64,000 nucleotides of DNA from Bradyrhizobium tropiciagri (GCF_001189845.1 NZ_LFLZ01000006.1:124001-188000), one strand, 5' to 3'; shown: positions 35,786 through 45,114, numbered from the stretch's first letter. Notes: generated by a model from the letters alone, not told the origin. Translations and numbers: made by a program.

Positions 35786-37093
35786 TCAGGGACGGCTCGG
35801 TTCGGCCAGTGTGACCTGATGTCTCGCTCGGGGAACGCAGACGATCAGCGTCAACATGCCGATTGCGAGCAGCGCGCCGACGAGGGTGAGCGGTGCGTAG
35901 ATGCTCCCGGTCGCGACATTCATCCAGCCGATCAGGGCAGGGCACACCGCGCCGCCGAACGAGCCGATCGCGCTGATCAGCGCGATGCCGCCCGCCGCCG
36001 CGCTGCCCTCCAGCATCGCGTTGGGAATGGTCCAGAACAGCGACAGGATCGCGAAAATGCTGACCGAGGCGATGGCGAGCAGCGTCACGGTGACGAGGAC
36101 GCTGCCCTGCGAGGCCCGCAGGGCGATGAAGCAAGCTGCTGCGACGAGGCCGCAAGCGACCACGTGCCAGCGCCGCTCGCGGGTGCGATCGGAGCTGTAG
36201 CCGATCGCGACCATGCCGATCGCCGATGCGACCGAGATCGCGCCGCTCAGCCAGCCGATCTCGGTGGTGGTCGCGACGCCAACACGCTTCAGCAGTGTCG
36301 GCGTCCACAGCAGGATGGTGTTGAGCGAGCAGAAGAACGCGAAATAGATGAAGGAGAGTAAATAGACGCGCGGCTCGCGCAGCGCTGCCGCGAAGCTGCG
36401 GGTCGTGCCGGGGCTGGCGGCGCGGTCGCGGGCGAGATCGCTTGCCACCTGCCGTCGCTCGTCGGCGCTGAGCCAGTGCGCAGTATGCGGTCCGTCAGCG
36501 AGATAGAGATACGCGGCGATGCCGAGCAGCACCGCGGGAACGCCTTCGAGGACGAACAGCCACTGCCAGCCATGCAGGCCGTGGACGCCCTGCGTGCGGT
36601 CCATGATCAGGCCCGACAATGGGCCAGCAATGACACCGCCAAGCGGCACCGCCATCACGAACAGGCTCGTCATGCGGCCGCGCACGCGGTCGGGAAACCA
36701 CAGCGTCAGGTAATACAGGATGCCGGGGAAGAAGCCGCCTTCGGCGGCGCCGAGCAGGAAGCGCAGCAGATAGAGATGATACTGGTTCTGCACCAGTGCC
36801 AGCAGCACGGTCACGGTGCCCCACAACACCATGATCCGCAGCAGCGTCTTGCGCACGCCGATCTTGACCAGCAGCAAATTGCTCGGCACTTCGAGCGCGA
36901 CATAGCCGACCGAGAAGATGCCGGCGGCAAGTCCGAACACCGCGTCGTCGATGTTCAGATCGTGCAGGAATTGCAGCTTGGCAAAGCCGATATTGAAGCG
37001 ATCGATGATCGCAACCGTGTAGCACGCCAGCAGGAACGGGATCAGGCGCCAGGCGATCCGTCCATAGAGCCGCGATTGGGCCGCATCCTGCAT
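35786..37093 (-). CDS. MFS transporter, anion:cation symporter (tartrate/phthalate permease) type
   Basis: A 435-residue, 12-helix major facilitator. The loop 2-3 and early signature fits the ACS family: ACYTVAIIDRFNIGFAKLQF near residue 25, EVPSNLLLVKIG near 75, FLLGAAEGGFFPGILYYLTL and WFPDRVRGRMTSLFV. These carriers import organic acids such as tartrate, phthalate or hydroxyphenylacetate. I chose ATG 37093, preceded by GGAGGT. A palindromic element separates it from the MaoC genes, which are on the same strand. Confidence 0.92.
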   Translation of the reverse strand: MQDAAQSRLYGRIAWRLIPFLLACYTVAIIDRFNIGFAKLQFLHDLNIDDAVFGLAAGIFSVGYVALEVPSNLLLVKIGVRKTLLRIMVLWGTVTVLLALVQNQYHLYLLRFLLGAAEGGFFPGILYYLTLWFPDRVRGRMTSLFVMAVPLGGVIAGPLSGLIMDRTQGVHGLHGWQWLFVLEGVPAVLLGIAAYLYLADGPHTAHWLSADERRQVASDLARDRAASPGTTRSFAAALREPRVYLLSFIYFAFFCSLNTILLWTPTLLKRVGVATTTEIGWLSGAISVASAIGMVAIGYSSDRTRERRWHVVACGLVAAACFIALRASQGSVLVTVTLLAIASVSIFAILSLFWTIPNAMLEGSAAAGGIALISAIGSFGGAVCPALIGWMNVATGSIYAPLTLVGALLAIGMLTLIVCVPRARHQVTLAEPSRP

Positions 37094-37152
37094 CGAAACC
37101 TCCGAATGATTGTTTTGTTGTTGGGCGAATGGCATCGCCGCGAGGGAACTGG

Positions 37153-37308
37153 GCTCCCTCGCCCCGTTCTTACGGGGAGAGGGTTGGGATGAGGGGCTGC
37201 TTCCGCATAGACGGAGAGAGCTGAGCATGCGGAGGCTCCCCCTCACCCGGATCGCATTCCGCTGCGCTGCATGCGTTCCGGCCTCTCCCCGCACGCGGGG
37301 AGAGGCGA
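37153..37308. repeat. Dispersed palindromic repeat, family D
   Basis: CCGTTCTTACGGGGAGAGGG at the left and CCTCTCCCCGCACGCGGGGA at the right form the outer arms; GAGGGGC / CTCCCCCTC form the inner pair. The same element, with higher G content, lies inside imuB at 51047-51179. Here it sits harmlessly between the MFS and MaoC genes. Confidence 0.8.
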
Positions 37309-37344
37309 AGTGGAAATCCATTGCGGCGGTCGAGTTGTGTCCAG

Positions 37345-37797
37345 CTAGCTCGCCTTGGCGCTCGCCGGAAACTCCAGCATCGCTTCACCGGCGGCGACTG
37401 TCTCGCCGCGCTGGTTCTGCACGGCGACGTCGACCAGCACCCAGCGCGATTTCGCGGTGGTCTGCTTGGCCTTGATGGTGCCGGCGGGACGGATGACGTC
37501 GCCGGGCTTCACCGGCTTCAGCCAGCGCGTCTCGAGCCTGCGATGGATCGCGCCGGCAGGAAGAGCCCAGTCGGTCAGCATGCGCGAGATCAGGCCGAAA
37601 TTGTTCATGCCGTGCATGATGATGCCGCCAAAATTGGTCTTGCCGAAATCGCCCTTCATGTAGTCGTCGTCGAGATGCAGCGGGTTGTAGTCGAGCGATG
37701 CATCGCAGAACAGGCGGATCGATTCGCGCGAGACCGCGAAGGCGGGACCGTCGATGGTGTCGCCGGCCTTGAGAGCATCGAAATTCGCTAAGGTCAT
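37345..37797 (-). CDS. MaoC-like hydratase, catalytic residues present
   Basis: A 150-residue hot-dog-fold enoyl-CoA hydratase-like protein. The hydratase motif is intact: SLDYNPLHLD near residue 35 supplies the Asp and His used to add water. It should act on an acyl-CoA. It starts 11 bases after the neighbouring MaoC gene (37809-38300), which lacks these residues, suggesting that the two work as a heteromer. Confidence 0.9.
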   Translation of the reverse strand: MTLANFDALKAGDTIDGPAFAVSRESIRLFCDASLDYNPLHLDDDYMKGDFGKTNFGGIIMHGMNNFGLISRMLTDWALPAGAIHRRLETRWLKPVKPGDVIRPAGTIKAKQTTAKSRWVLVDVAVQNQRGETVAAGEAMLEFPASAKAS

Positions 37798-37808
37798 CGT
37801 GATCTTCC

Positions 37809-38300
37809 TTACATCGGACGGATGGTCTGGCCGCGACCCGAACAGATCACGTCGCCATGCTGGTTGAAGAAGACGTTGTCGTGCACCACGAACAGCCGCT
37901 CGCGCTTGATGAACTTGTCGAGCGCGCGGGCCTGCAACGTGATGGTGTCGCCGGGACGGGCAGGGATGTTGTAGCTCCAGGACTGCCCAGCATTGACGGT
38001 GCCCGGCGAGCGCATCCAGTCGTCGGCCGGCGTGCAGGCGAACATCAGAAGGATATGGATCGCGGGTGGCGCGACCAGCCCGCCATAGGGCCCGGCCTTC
38101 GCGGCCGCTTCGTCGAGATAGAGCGGGTTGGTCTCACCGACTGCGCGGCAGTACAGCGCGATCGCCTCCTGCGTCAGCTTGAAGGGCAGCGTCTTGCGCG
38201 GCTCGCCGGGGACGATGTCGTCCCACATCTTGCGCAGCTTCGCGTCCTTCCAGAAATCGGTCTCGAACGGGGTGGCCGCAGAACTTTCTGCTTGCGCCAT
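37809..38300 (-). CDS. MaoC-like protein with altered active site
   Basis: A 163-residue hot-dog-fold protein. The position of the hydratase motif reads VGETNPLYLDEAAAK: Glu replaces the catalytic Asp and Tyr replaces the catalytic His. It may therefore be a non-catalytic partner of the adjacent MaoC protein, or act on a different reaction. It is first in the minus-strand cluster, and its ATG at 38300 lies 22 bases from the palindrome at 38322-38336. Confidence 0.88.
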   Translation of the reverse strand: MAQAESSAATPFETDFWKDAKLRKMWDDIVPGEPRKTLPFKLTQEAIALYCRAVGETNPLYLDEAAAKAGPYGGLVAPPAIHILLMFACTPADDWMRSPGTVNAGQSWSYNIPARPGDTITLQARALDKFIKRERLFVVHDNVFFNQHGDVICSGRGQTIRPM

Positions 38301-38321
38301 CGTGCATCCTCCTGCTAATCA

Positions 38322-38336
38322 GTTCGCCAGGCGAAC
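38322..38336. promoter_or_regulatory. Candidate IclR-family operator
   Basis: GTTCGCC-A-GGCGAAC is a perfect 15-base palindrome in the gap between the MaoC operon (minus) and the IclR gene (plus). GTTCG/CGAAC-type half-sites are typical of PcaR/PcaU-like regulators. Binding is inferred. Confidence 0.55.
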
Positions 38337-38479
38337 ATTTCATTCGCTGTATGAATTGACGCTAGCGCGGTCGGGTGCCCCTGACAAGCGGGCAGGGCCG
38401 CGTCATGCGCAGGCAGCCATGCGGCTTGCGATGTCACGAGCAGAACCAGAATCTCCCGCAGAGCCTTGAGCAAAACGCG

Positions 38480-39250
38480 ATGAGCAAAGAGAGTGACGGC
38501 TTCGTGCGCGCGATCGCGCGCGGCTTCTCGATCATCGAGGCGCTCGGCAAGCCGCCGGGCCGGCACACGCTGGCGGAGGCGGCCGACACCGCCGGCCTCA
38601 ACCGCGCCACCGCGCGCCGCATTCTCGCGACCCTGGTGGCGCTGAAATACTGCGCTTCCGACGGACGCTATTTCAGCCTGCGGCCGCGCGCGCTTGGGCT
38701 CGGCCTGTCCTATCTCAACGCACTGCCATATTGGGGCCATGCGCAGCGCGCGCTGGAAAATCTGCGCAACGAGATCGGCGAGTCCTGCGCGATGGCGGTG
38801 CTCGACGAGGACGAGATCGTCTATGCGCTACGCCTGCCGGCGCGGCGGATTCTTTCCGCCAATCTCGGCGTCGGCAGTCGGCTGCCCGCGCATCTGGTGT
38901 CGCTCGGCCGCGTCATGCTCGCGGCGCTGCCGCCCGGCACCCGCGAGGCCTATCTTGCGACCGGCGGCTTCAAGCAGGTCACGCCGCGCACCGTGACCGA
39001 TCCGGAGCGGCTCGGTGAACTGCTGCTGCGGGTCGAGAGCGACGGCTATGCCTGGGTCGACGGTGAGCTCGATCCCGCGATCTGCGGCATCGCGGTGCCG
39101 CTGCGCGATCCCGCAGGCTCCGTGGTCGCGGCGCTCAGCGTCAACACGATTTCGGGCACGGTCAGCGAGGCCGGCGCGCGCAAGAAATTCCTGCTGCCGC
39201 TGCGCCGCACAGCGCAGGAGATCCGCAGCCAGATGCTGACGTCGGGCTGA
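38480..39250 (+). CDS. IclR-family transcriptional regulator, PcaR/PobR-like
   Basis: A 256-residue regulator from ATG 38480. The N-terminal winged helix (VRAIARGFSIIEALGKPPGR, TLAEAADTAGLNRATARRIL) and the GRYFSLRPRALGLGLSYL linker match the Pca/Pob branch that controls aromatic-acid catabolism. The C-terminal effector domain includes ICGIAVPLRDPAGSVVAALS. It is divergent from the MaoC-MFS-GMC-hydrolase cluster and probably controls it through the palindrome at 38322. Confidence 0.92.
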   Translation: MSKESDGFVRAIARGFSIIEALGKPPGRHTLAEAADTAGLNRATARRILATLVALKYCASDGRYFSLRPRALGLGLSYLNALPYWGHAQRALENLRNEIGESCAMAVLDEDEIVYALRLPARRILSANLGVGSRLPAHLVSLGRVMLAALPPGTREAYLATGGFKQVTPRTVTDPERLGELLLRVESDGYAWVDGELDPAICGIAVPLRDPAGSVVAALSVNTISGTVSEAGARKKFLLPLRRTAQEIRSQMLTSG

Positions 39251-39367
39251 CTCGCCAAGCCGTTGTTTCCGATCGCGTTGCCTGCTTAGATCAGGCCGCC
39301 GAGCCCGGCCTGTGATGTAATGGGGCATTCGGAACGCAGTGTCAGGATTTCAGCTGGAGCGATTGCC

Positions 39368-40705
39368 ATGACCAAAATGGTTCTCACGCTGCTTGCGTCC
39401 GCCGCGCTCTGCGCGTCACTGCCGCACCCGGCGAATGCCGAGCTTGATGTGGCAAGGCTGAAGAGTGCGATCGAGAAGTCGGTCGAGGCCGACTATCCGA
39501 AACTCGACGCGCTCTACAAGGATATTCACGCCCATCCTGAAATCGCCTTCCAGGAGGAGAAGACCGCGGCCAAACTGGCTGGCGAAGTGCGGGCGCTTGG
39601 CTTCGAGGTGACGGAGCATGTCGGCAAGACCGGGCTGGTCGCGATCTACAGGAACGGCGAGGGCCCGACCATCATGGTGCGCACCGAGCTCGATGCGCTG
39701 CCGATGGAGGAAAAGACCGGACTTCCCTATGCCAGCCACGACAAGACGACCTGGCAGGGACGCGAAACCTTCGTGGCCCACAGCTGCGGGCACGACGTCC
39801 ACATGGCAAGCTGGGTGGGGACGGCCAAGACGCTGGTCGGCCTGAAAGACCAGTGGCACGGCACGCTGATGTTCATCGCCCAGCCGGCCGAGGAAATCGT
39901 CTCGGGCGGCAAGGCCATGTTGGCGGATGGCCTGTTCACGCGATTTCCGAAACCGAATTTCGGTTTCGCCCTGCACGACGGCCCGTTCGCCTATGGCACG
40001 GTGCGCTATCGCGTCGGGATCGGCTCATCCGCCGCTGATGGTCTCTCCATCAAATTCCGTGGCCGCGGCGGACACGGTGCGGTGCCGCAGGCGACGATTG
40101 ACCCTGTGATGATGGCTGCGCGCTTTGTCGTCGATGTCCAGAGCGTGATCAGCCGTGAAAAGGACCCGACCGAATTTGGCGTCGTCAGCATCGGCTCAAT
40201 TCACGGTGGCACCGCGTCGAACATTATTCCCGACGACGTGGTGCTGCTCGGCACCATTCGCACCTTCAAGCCTGAGGTGCGAGCCAAGATGCTTGCGGGT
40301 ATCGAGCGGACGGCAAAGGCGGTCGCCGCGATGTCAAATGCACCGGAGCCCGAGATAAACCTCGCCGAAGGGACCAAGGCCGTCATCAATGATCCCAACG
40401 TGGTCGGCACCGCGGAAAAGGTGCTGAAGGCGGCCTTTGGCGACAAGTTCGCACCGTCACCGCCGGGCACGCCCAGCGAGGATTATTCGGAATTCGTCAG
40501 CGCCGGGGTGCCCTCGATGTTCTTCAATATCGGCGTCTATGAGCCGGAGCGTGTCGCCGCCGCTCGCGAAGGCAACGGCCCACCATTGCCGACCAACCAC
40601 TCGCCCTTGTTCGCGCCGGTGCCGGAGCCGACGATCAAGACCGGTGTCGAGGCCATGACGCTTGCCGTGCTGAGCGCGTTCGACCGGCAGGTCCCCGAGA
40701 AATAG
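39368..40705 (+). CDS. Secreted M20-family amidohydrolase (hippurate hydrolase-like)
   Basis: A 445-residue zinc peptidase or amidohydrolase with a signal peptide (MVLTLLASAALCASLPHPAN). Metal and catalytic residues are in FVAHSCGHDVHMASWVG and QPAEEIVSGGKAML; the dimerisation part has GRGGHGAVPQATIDP. M20D enzymes release amino acids from N-acyl conjugates such as hippurate or IAA-amino acids. A periplasmic location distinguishes it from the second M20 gene at 42626. ATG 39368 is chosen because it starts the signal peptide. Confidence 0.9.
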   Translation: MTKMVLTLLASAALCASLPHPANAELDVARLKSAIEKSVEADYPKLDALYKDIHAHPEIAFQEEKTAAKLAGEVRALGFEVTEHVGKTGLVAIYRNGEGPTIMVRTELDALPMEEKTGLPYASHDKTTWQGRETFVAHSCGHDVHMASWVGTAKTLVGLKDQWHGTLMFIAQPAEEIVSGGKAMLADGLFTRFPKPNFGFALHDGPFAYGTVRYRVGIGSSAADGLSIKFRGRGGHGAVPQATIDPVMMAARFVVDVQSVISREKDPTEFGVVSIGSIHGGTASNIIPDDVVLLGTIRTFKPEVRAKMLAGIERTAKAVAAMSNAPEPEINLAEGTKAVINDPNVVGTAEKVLKAAFGDKFAPSPPGTPSEDYSEFVSAGVPSMFFNIGVYEPERVAAAREGNGPPLPTNHSPLFAPVPEPTIKTGVEAMTLAVLSAFDRQVPEK

Positions 40706-40782
40706 CCGTCTGCGGCGGCCGGGCGCGCGAGACACCGCGCCAAAACTCGCAGATCAATTACTCACCTCGCTGGAGGAGCCCC

Positions 40783-41409
40783 GTGGAAGACCCGATCCGT
40801 GCCCCATTCTACCACGACGGAATGCGTGAGTTGCAGGACCGCTTCGACGGTCGTCGCGTCGCCGACGGCCTCGAGAAGCACCGCCTCCACTTCGAATTCT
40901 GGGAGCAGGATCGCAGGCTCATCGAAGAGACGCGATTCTTTTTCATTGCGACGAGCTATCAGGACAACGTCGATTGTTCGATGCGATCCGGCGATCCCGG
41001 CTTCGTGAAGATTACCGGGCCCGATACGCTCGAGTACCCCGAGTATGACGGCAACAACATGTACCGCACGCTCGGCAATATTCACCGCAACCCGAACGTC
41101 GGCTTGCTGTTCGTCCGTCTCGACGGCAAGACGTTTCGCACGCGGATCCGAGGCAAAGCGACGATCCACGAAGAGGCGGACGCGCTTGCCGGGCATCACG
41201 GCGCGAAGGTTGTCGTGCGCGTCAAATGCGAGATCTTTCCGAATTGCCCGCGCTACATTCCGGACCTGATGGGCGCTTCAGCTGACGTGCCGGCGAATCC
41301 GTTCGTTCCGCGGCCCGGATACGAGCCGCCCGCGCCGGAATGGAAGAGCCGGGATTACCTCAAGGACGTGCTTTCGAAATACGATCCGCATCGGAAACAC
41401 GAGGTCTAA
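40783..41409 (+). CDS. Pyridoxamine-5'-phosphate oxidase-like (PPOX class) flavoprotein
   Basis: A 208-residue protein starting at GTG 40783, preceded by CTGGAGGAG. The split-barrel FMN-binding fold is suggested by RFFFIATSYQDNVDCSMRSG, VKITGPDTLEYPEYDGNNMY and GLLFVRLDGKTFRTRIRGKA. PPOX-class proteins bind FMN or sometimes haem or F420 and are often of unknown substrate. It follows the M20 gene by 77 bases on the same strand and may share its transcript. Confidence 0.85.
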   Translation: MEDPIRAPFYHDGMRELQDRFDGRRVADGLEKHRLHFEFWEQDRRLIEETRFFFIATSYQDNVDCSMRSGDPGFVKITGPDTLEYPEYDGNNMYRTLGNIHRNPNVGLLFVRLDGKTFRTRIRGKATIHEEADALAGHHGAKVVVRVKCEIFPNCPRYIPDLMGASADVPANPFVPRPGYEPPAPEWKSRDYLKDVLSKYDPHRKHEV

Positions 41410-41412
41410 CGA

Positions 41413-41838
41413 TCAGGGCAGCGGCGCCATATAGGGGATGCTGGCGACCAGCGCGAACGCCTGGACCGCGTTGCACAGCATGCCGCCCCAATGCAGCCGG
41501 CGCAGCCGCCGCACGGCGGTGGGATCACCCAGATCTCTCGCATCCGCCTCGGCATCGAGCCGGCGCAGAAACCAGCGGCGTGCCAGCACCGCGAATGCCG
41601 CGATCAGGGCGATACCGAGCGCTGTAGCCGGCCGGCCAGCGGCGGCAAAGGCGAGCGTTCCGGTCACGCCGGCTGTCGCCAGCACCAGGAAGTAGGCGTT
41701 GAACATGCCGCGCAGCAGGCGCGTGACCGGCGGGATGTCGAGCTTCACAAGCAGGAACGCCGGCGCCGCCAGCAGGAAGTAACCCATCGGCACCAGCAGG
41801 ATGATGGTGGAAAACAGGAACGCCTGATCCGGCGTCAT
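41413..41838 (-). CDS. Small integral membrane protein
   Basis: A 141-residue protein from ATG 41838 after a GGGGGCGG-type site. Four hydrophobic segments are evident: LFSTIILLVPMGYFLLAAPA, AYFLVLATAGVTGTLAFAAA, ALGIALIAAFAVLARRWF and a C-terminal one (MLCNAVQAFALVASIPYM). There is a charged loop before the last helix (DAEADARDLGDPTAVRRLRR). No family is recognised. It is convergent with the PPOX gene, separated by 3 bases. Confidence 0.7.
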   Translation of the reverse strand: MTPDQAFLFSTIILLVPMGYFLLAAPAFLLVKLDIPPVTRLLRGMFNAYFLVLATAGVTGTLAFAAAGRPATALGIALIAAFAVLARRWFLRRLDAEADARDLGDPTAVRRLRRLHWGGMLCNAVQAFALVASIPYMAPLP

Positions 41839-41955
41839 GTAGCCGCCCCCTTGTTGGCAGGCGAGAGGATTTCGGTGCGGATAACCTGCGGTAGTATCCG
41901 CACAGGATATTTGCCACACCATTGGGCTTTGGTCGGATGCGATCGTTCCGTCGGG

Positions 41956-42417
41956 TCAATCAGCGACAACGATCCTGACGGTGGACCCGTCCGGCAAATC
42001 CTTGGTCTTTGAGTACATCATTGCCGTAAAGGCGATCCAGTCTCGACAGGAGCACATCCATACATTGTCGACGGTGTACTCGCCCCCGAATAGGGGCAGC
42101 GTCGTAAAGGCGTAGCACTGGGACGGGCCAAGGATCAGTCCTGCCGAGCGGCACCGGTCGACCAACGCGCGCAGCAGCCAACCGTCTGCATCTTCCACGC
42201 AATGTTCGCGGAACGCTCCCTCGGATGCAGCAATTCTCTCGATCGAGCCCGCCGATACCTCCAGCATGTAAACCGCTCCCGTCGCGTCCGCCAGGAACAC
42301 GTCTGCGAACAGGCTGGCTCCCAAGACGCGGCTCCCGGCAGGCAGGATGTCCGACCAGGCAGCGAGTTCGCTGAGCGTGATTTCAACCGGAAGGAAGTCT
42401 GAGCGGTCCTGTTCCAT
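41956..42417 (-). CDS. DUF1851/Tdi1-C-like hypothetical protein
   Basis: A 153-residue cytoplasmic protein starting near ATG 42417; the start is not certain because no clear ribosome site precedes it. The C-terminal half (GPSQCYAFTTLPLFGGEYTV, DNVWMCSCRDWIAF) resembles the DUF1851 domain, which occurs in type VI secretion immunity proteins such as Tdi1 and in many stand-alone proteins. No toxin or secretion gene is nearby, so an immunity role is not supported by context. Confidence 0.6.
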   Translation of the reverse strand: MEQDRSDFLPVEITLSELAAWSDILPAGSRVLGASLFADVFLADATGAVYMLEVSAGSIERIAASEGAFREHCVEDADGWLLRALVDRCRSAGLILGPSQCYAFTTLPLFGGEYTVDNVWMCSCRDWIAFTAMMYSKTKDLPDGSTVRIVVAD

Positions 42418-42625
42418 CCTGCGAGCATGAATGCCCGGTCGCGCTGCGGCAAGCCGGAAGTCATCACGCGGTGATGTTCGGCCACACGGCCGGCGCTTTT
42501 CGGTCGGTTGGCTCTGCATTTGCCGCGCCGCGGGACCCAATCTGGAGCATGCCACATCTGTTTGGGTGGACCGCCTCTTGCATGCTAGAGGTGACTTACG
42601 TTCAACCTCCGAGGCCAGAATTCTC

Positions 42626-43797
42626 ATGCCCATCGTCAACCGCGTCGCCGATCTGCAACCCGATATCCAGGCCTGCGCCGCAACATCCATGAAAACCCCG
42701 AGCTGCTCTATGATGTGCACCGCACTGCATCATTCGTGGCGGACCGGCTGCGGGAATTCGGCTGCGACGAGGTCGTGACCGGGCTCGGCAAGACCGGCGT
42801 GGTCGGGGTCATCAAGGGCAAGAAGGGCGCGGCCAAGGGCGACGTCAAGGTGATCGGCCTGCGCGCCGACATGGATGCGCTGCCGATCCACGAGGAAACC
42901 AACTTGCCTTACGCCTCGAAGACGCCGGGCAAGATGCACGCCTGCGGCCATGACGGTCACACCGCGATGCTGCTCGGCGCGGCGCGCTATCTTGCCGAGA
43001 CGCGCAATTTCGCCGGCGATGCGGTCGTGATCTTCCAGCCGGCCGAGGAGGGTGGAGCTGGCGCTGCCGCCATGATCAAGGATGGCTTGATGGACCGCTT
43101 CGGCGTCCAGCAGGTCTACGGCATGCACAACGGTCCGGGGATTCCGATCGGCTCGTTCGCGATCCGCTCCGGTCCGATCATGGCGTCCACCGACGAGGTC
43201 AACATCAACATCGAGGGGCTCGGCGGCCACGCCGCGCGGCCGCACAAATGCATCGATTCCGTGATGGTCGGCGCGCAGCTGATCACCGCGCTGCAGTCGA
43301 TCGTGTCGCGCAGCGTCGATCCGCTGGATTCCGCCGTGATCTCGATCTGCGAATTCCACGCCGGCCATGCCCGCAACGTGATCCCGCAGACCGCGGTATT
43401 GCGCGGCACCGTGCGCACGCTGACCCCGGAGGTTCGGCAGTTGATCGAGAAGCGCATCGGCGAAGTGGTCAAGGGCGTCGCCCAGCTGACCGGCGCGCGG
43501 ATCGAGCTCGACTACAAGCGCGGCTATCCGGTCACCGTCAACCACGCCCCGCAGACCGAATTCGCAACTCGCATCGCCAAGGAAGTGGCCGGCGACGGCA
43601 ACGTGCATACGATGCCGCCGCTGATGGGCGGCGAGGATTTCTCGTACATGCTCGAAGCGCGGCCCGGCGCCTTCATCTTCTGCGGCAACGGCGACAGCGC
43701 CGGCCTGCACCACCCCGCCTACAATTTCAACGACGAGGCGATCGTTTTCGGCACGTCGTATTTCGTGAAGATTGTGGAGGACGCGCTGGCGGCGTGA
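42626..43797 (+). CDS. Cytoplasmic M20-family amidohydrolase, with apparent early frameshift
   Basis: About 390 residues when corrected. The start ATG 42626 (MPIVNRVADLQPDIQA) is followed near 42675 by a shift: GCCTGCGCC should read GCCTGGCGCC, giving the family sequence AWRRNIHENPELLYDVHRTA. The rest is intact: RADMDALPIHEETNLPYAS, HACGHDGHTAMLLGAARYL, QPAEEGGAGAAAMI and GGHAARPHKCIDS. It has no signal peptide. It is a probable hippurate or N-acyl amino acid hydrolase, related to but distinct from the secreted one at 39368. As sequenced, only the part from 42715 has a usable frame. Confidence 0.88.
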
Positions 43798-43825
43798 GGC
43801 GCGATCGCAGCGGCGTGCTGTCAGC

Positions 43826-43911
43826 CGTCATTGCGAGCGAAGCGAAGCAATCCATCTATCCGCATGCGCGGTGCAATGGATTGCTTCGTCGCTTCGCTCC
43901 TCGCAATGACG
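43826..43911. repeat. Dispersed palindromic repeat, family B (short form)
   Basis: CGTCATTGCGAGCGAAGCGA at the left and CGCTTCGCTCCTCGCAATGA at the right, with GCAATCCATC / GCAATGGATTGC inside. It lies between the M20 gene and the convergent P450 gene and is a second copy of the 25562-25676 element. Confidence 0.88.
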
Positions 43912-43932
43912 AATTGTGGGAAGCGATCTTCC

Positions 43933-45114
43933 TTAAGCATCCCATTGCACCGGCAGCGTCACCGGGCCGCGGAACACCCAGCCGCGGACGATGGGCGGCG
44001 CCTCCTCGCGGAGGTGCAGATTGCGCAGGCGATCGAACAGCATCGGCACCACGATCTTGCCGACAGTGAGCCGTGACACCCAGGTGCCGGCGCAGAAATG
44101 CGGCCCGGCGCCGAACGCCAGATGCGATTGCTTCGGCCGCGTCACGTCAAAACGGTCAGGCTCGGCGAAGCGATGGCCGTCGCGGTTCGCCGCGCCGACG
44201 CAAAGGCCGATCTGAAGGCCCTCGGGCAGCGTGGTGCCGGAAAGATCGACATCGCGGGTGACGCGGCGCGGATACATGCCGATCGGCGAGATCCAGCGTA
44301 CCGCTTCCTCCAGCGCAGCCGGCCATAGCTCCGGTTTCGCCAGCACGGCGTCCTTCTGAGCCGGGTTTTGCAGCAGGCCGAGCACCAGGGTCAGGATCGC
44401 ATCGCGCGGCTCGTTCAATCCGCCGCCGATGATCACCTTGATGTTGGCGCGGATGCCCTCGATCGGCATCGGCGGATCGGCATTGATCATCGAGGACAGG
44501 ATCGACGGGTTCGGCCGGCTGCGGTGGTCGTCGAGCACCGCGTCGATCGCGGCATCGACGTCGGCGCTCGCCTGCATTGCCTTGCGCTCGATCTCGGCAT
44601 CGGCGGCATAGTTGCCGGCACCGTCGATCAGCGCCTGCGACCACTCGGCCAGGGTCTGCCACGGCATCTCGCGAAACCCGATCATCGCCGTCAGGCTGAG
44701 CGAGGCCATCGGCGCGGCCAGCGCGCCGAACAGGTCGGCCTCACCGGCCACCGACAAATCATTGATCAGCATTTCCGCGATGGCGGTGAATTTCGGCGCC
44801 CAATGGTCCTTGATCGTGGCCGGGCGAAACGACGGCTCGATCGCCTTGCGGCCGATCGCATGCTCGGCGCCGTCCTTGCGCATGAAGGTCGGCCCCATCA
44901 CCTTGTTGACCAGCGAGGCCGGATTATCGGCCGAGTAGGTCGCCGGATCGCGCTCGATCCGCACGATGTCGTCGAAGCGCGTCACCAGCGTCAGCTTCGC
45001 GGGCTCGACATAGACCGCCGGGGCCAGCTCGCGCAGGCGGCGGAAGATCGGATAGGGGTCGTCGAGCAGATCCTGATACGCGATGTCGGTGACGACAGGC
45101 ACGGCGCTGGTCAT
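43933..45114 (-). CDS. Cytochrome P450
   Basis: A 393-residue soluble bacterial P450. The haem-thiolate loop is HLAFGAGPHFCAGTWVSRL with Cys near 348, and the K-helix ExxR is in LEEAVRWISP. The I-helix reads IIGGGLNEPRDAI: the usual acid-alcohol (Asp/Glu-Thr) pair used for oxygen activation is Glu-Pro here. The substrate is unknown. No ferredoxin or reductase is adjacent, so redox partners must be elsewhere. It is divergent from a LysR regulator with a 137-base gap. Confidence 0.93.
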   Translation of the reverse strand: MTSAVPVVTDIAYQDLLDDPYPIFRRLRELAPAVYVEPAKLTLVTRFDDIVRIERDPATYSADNPASLVNKVMGPTFMRKDGAEHAIGRKAIEPSFRPATIKDHWAPKFTAIAEMLINDLSVAGEADLFGALAAPMASLSLTAMIGFREMPWQTLAEWSQALIDGAGNYAADAEIERKAMQASADVDAAIDAVLDDHRSRPNPSILSSMINADPPMPIEGIRANIKVIIGGGLNEPRDAILTLVLGLLQNPAQKDAVLAKPELWPAALEEAVRWISPIGMYPRRVTRDVDLSGTTLPEGLQIGLCVGAANRDGHRFAEPDRFDVTRPKQSHLAFGAGPHFCAGTWVSRLTVGKIVVPMLFDRLRNLHLREEAPPIVRGWVFRGPVTLPVQWDA

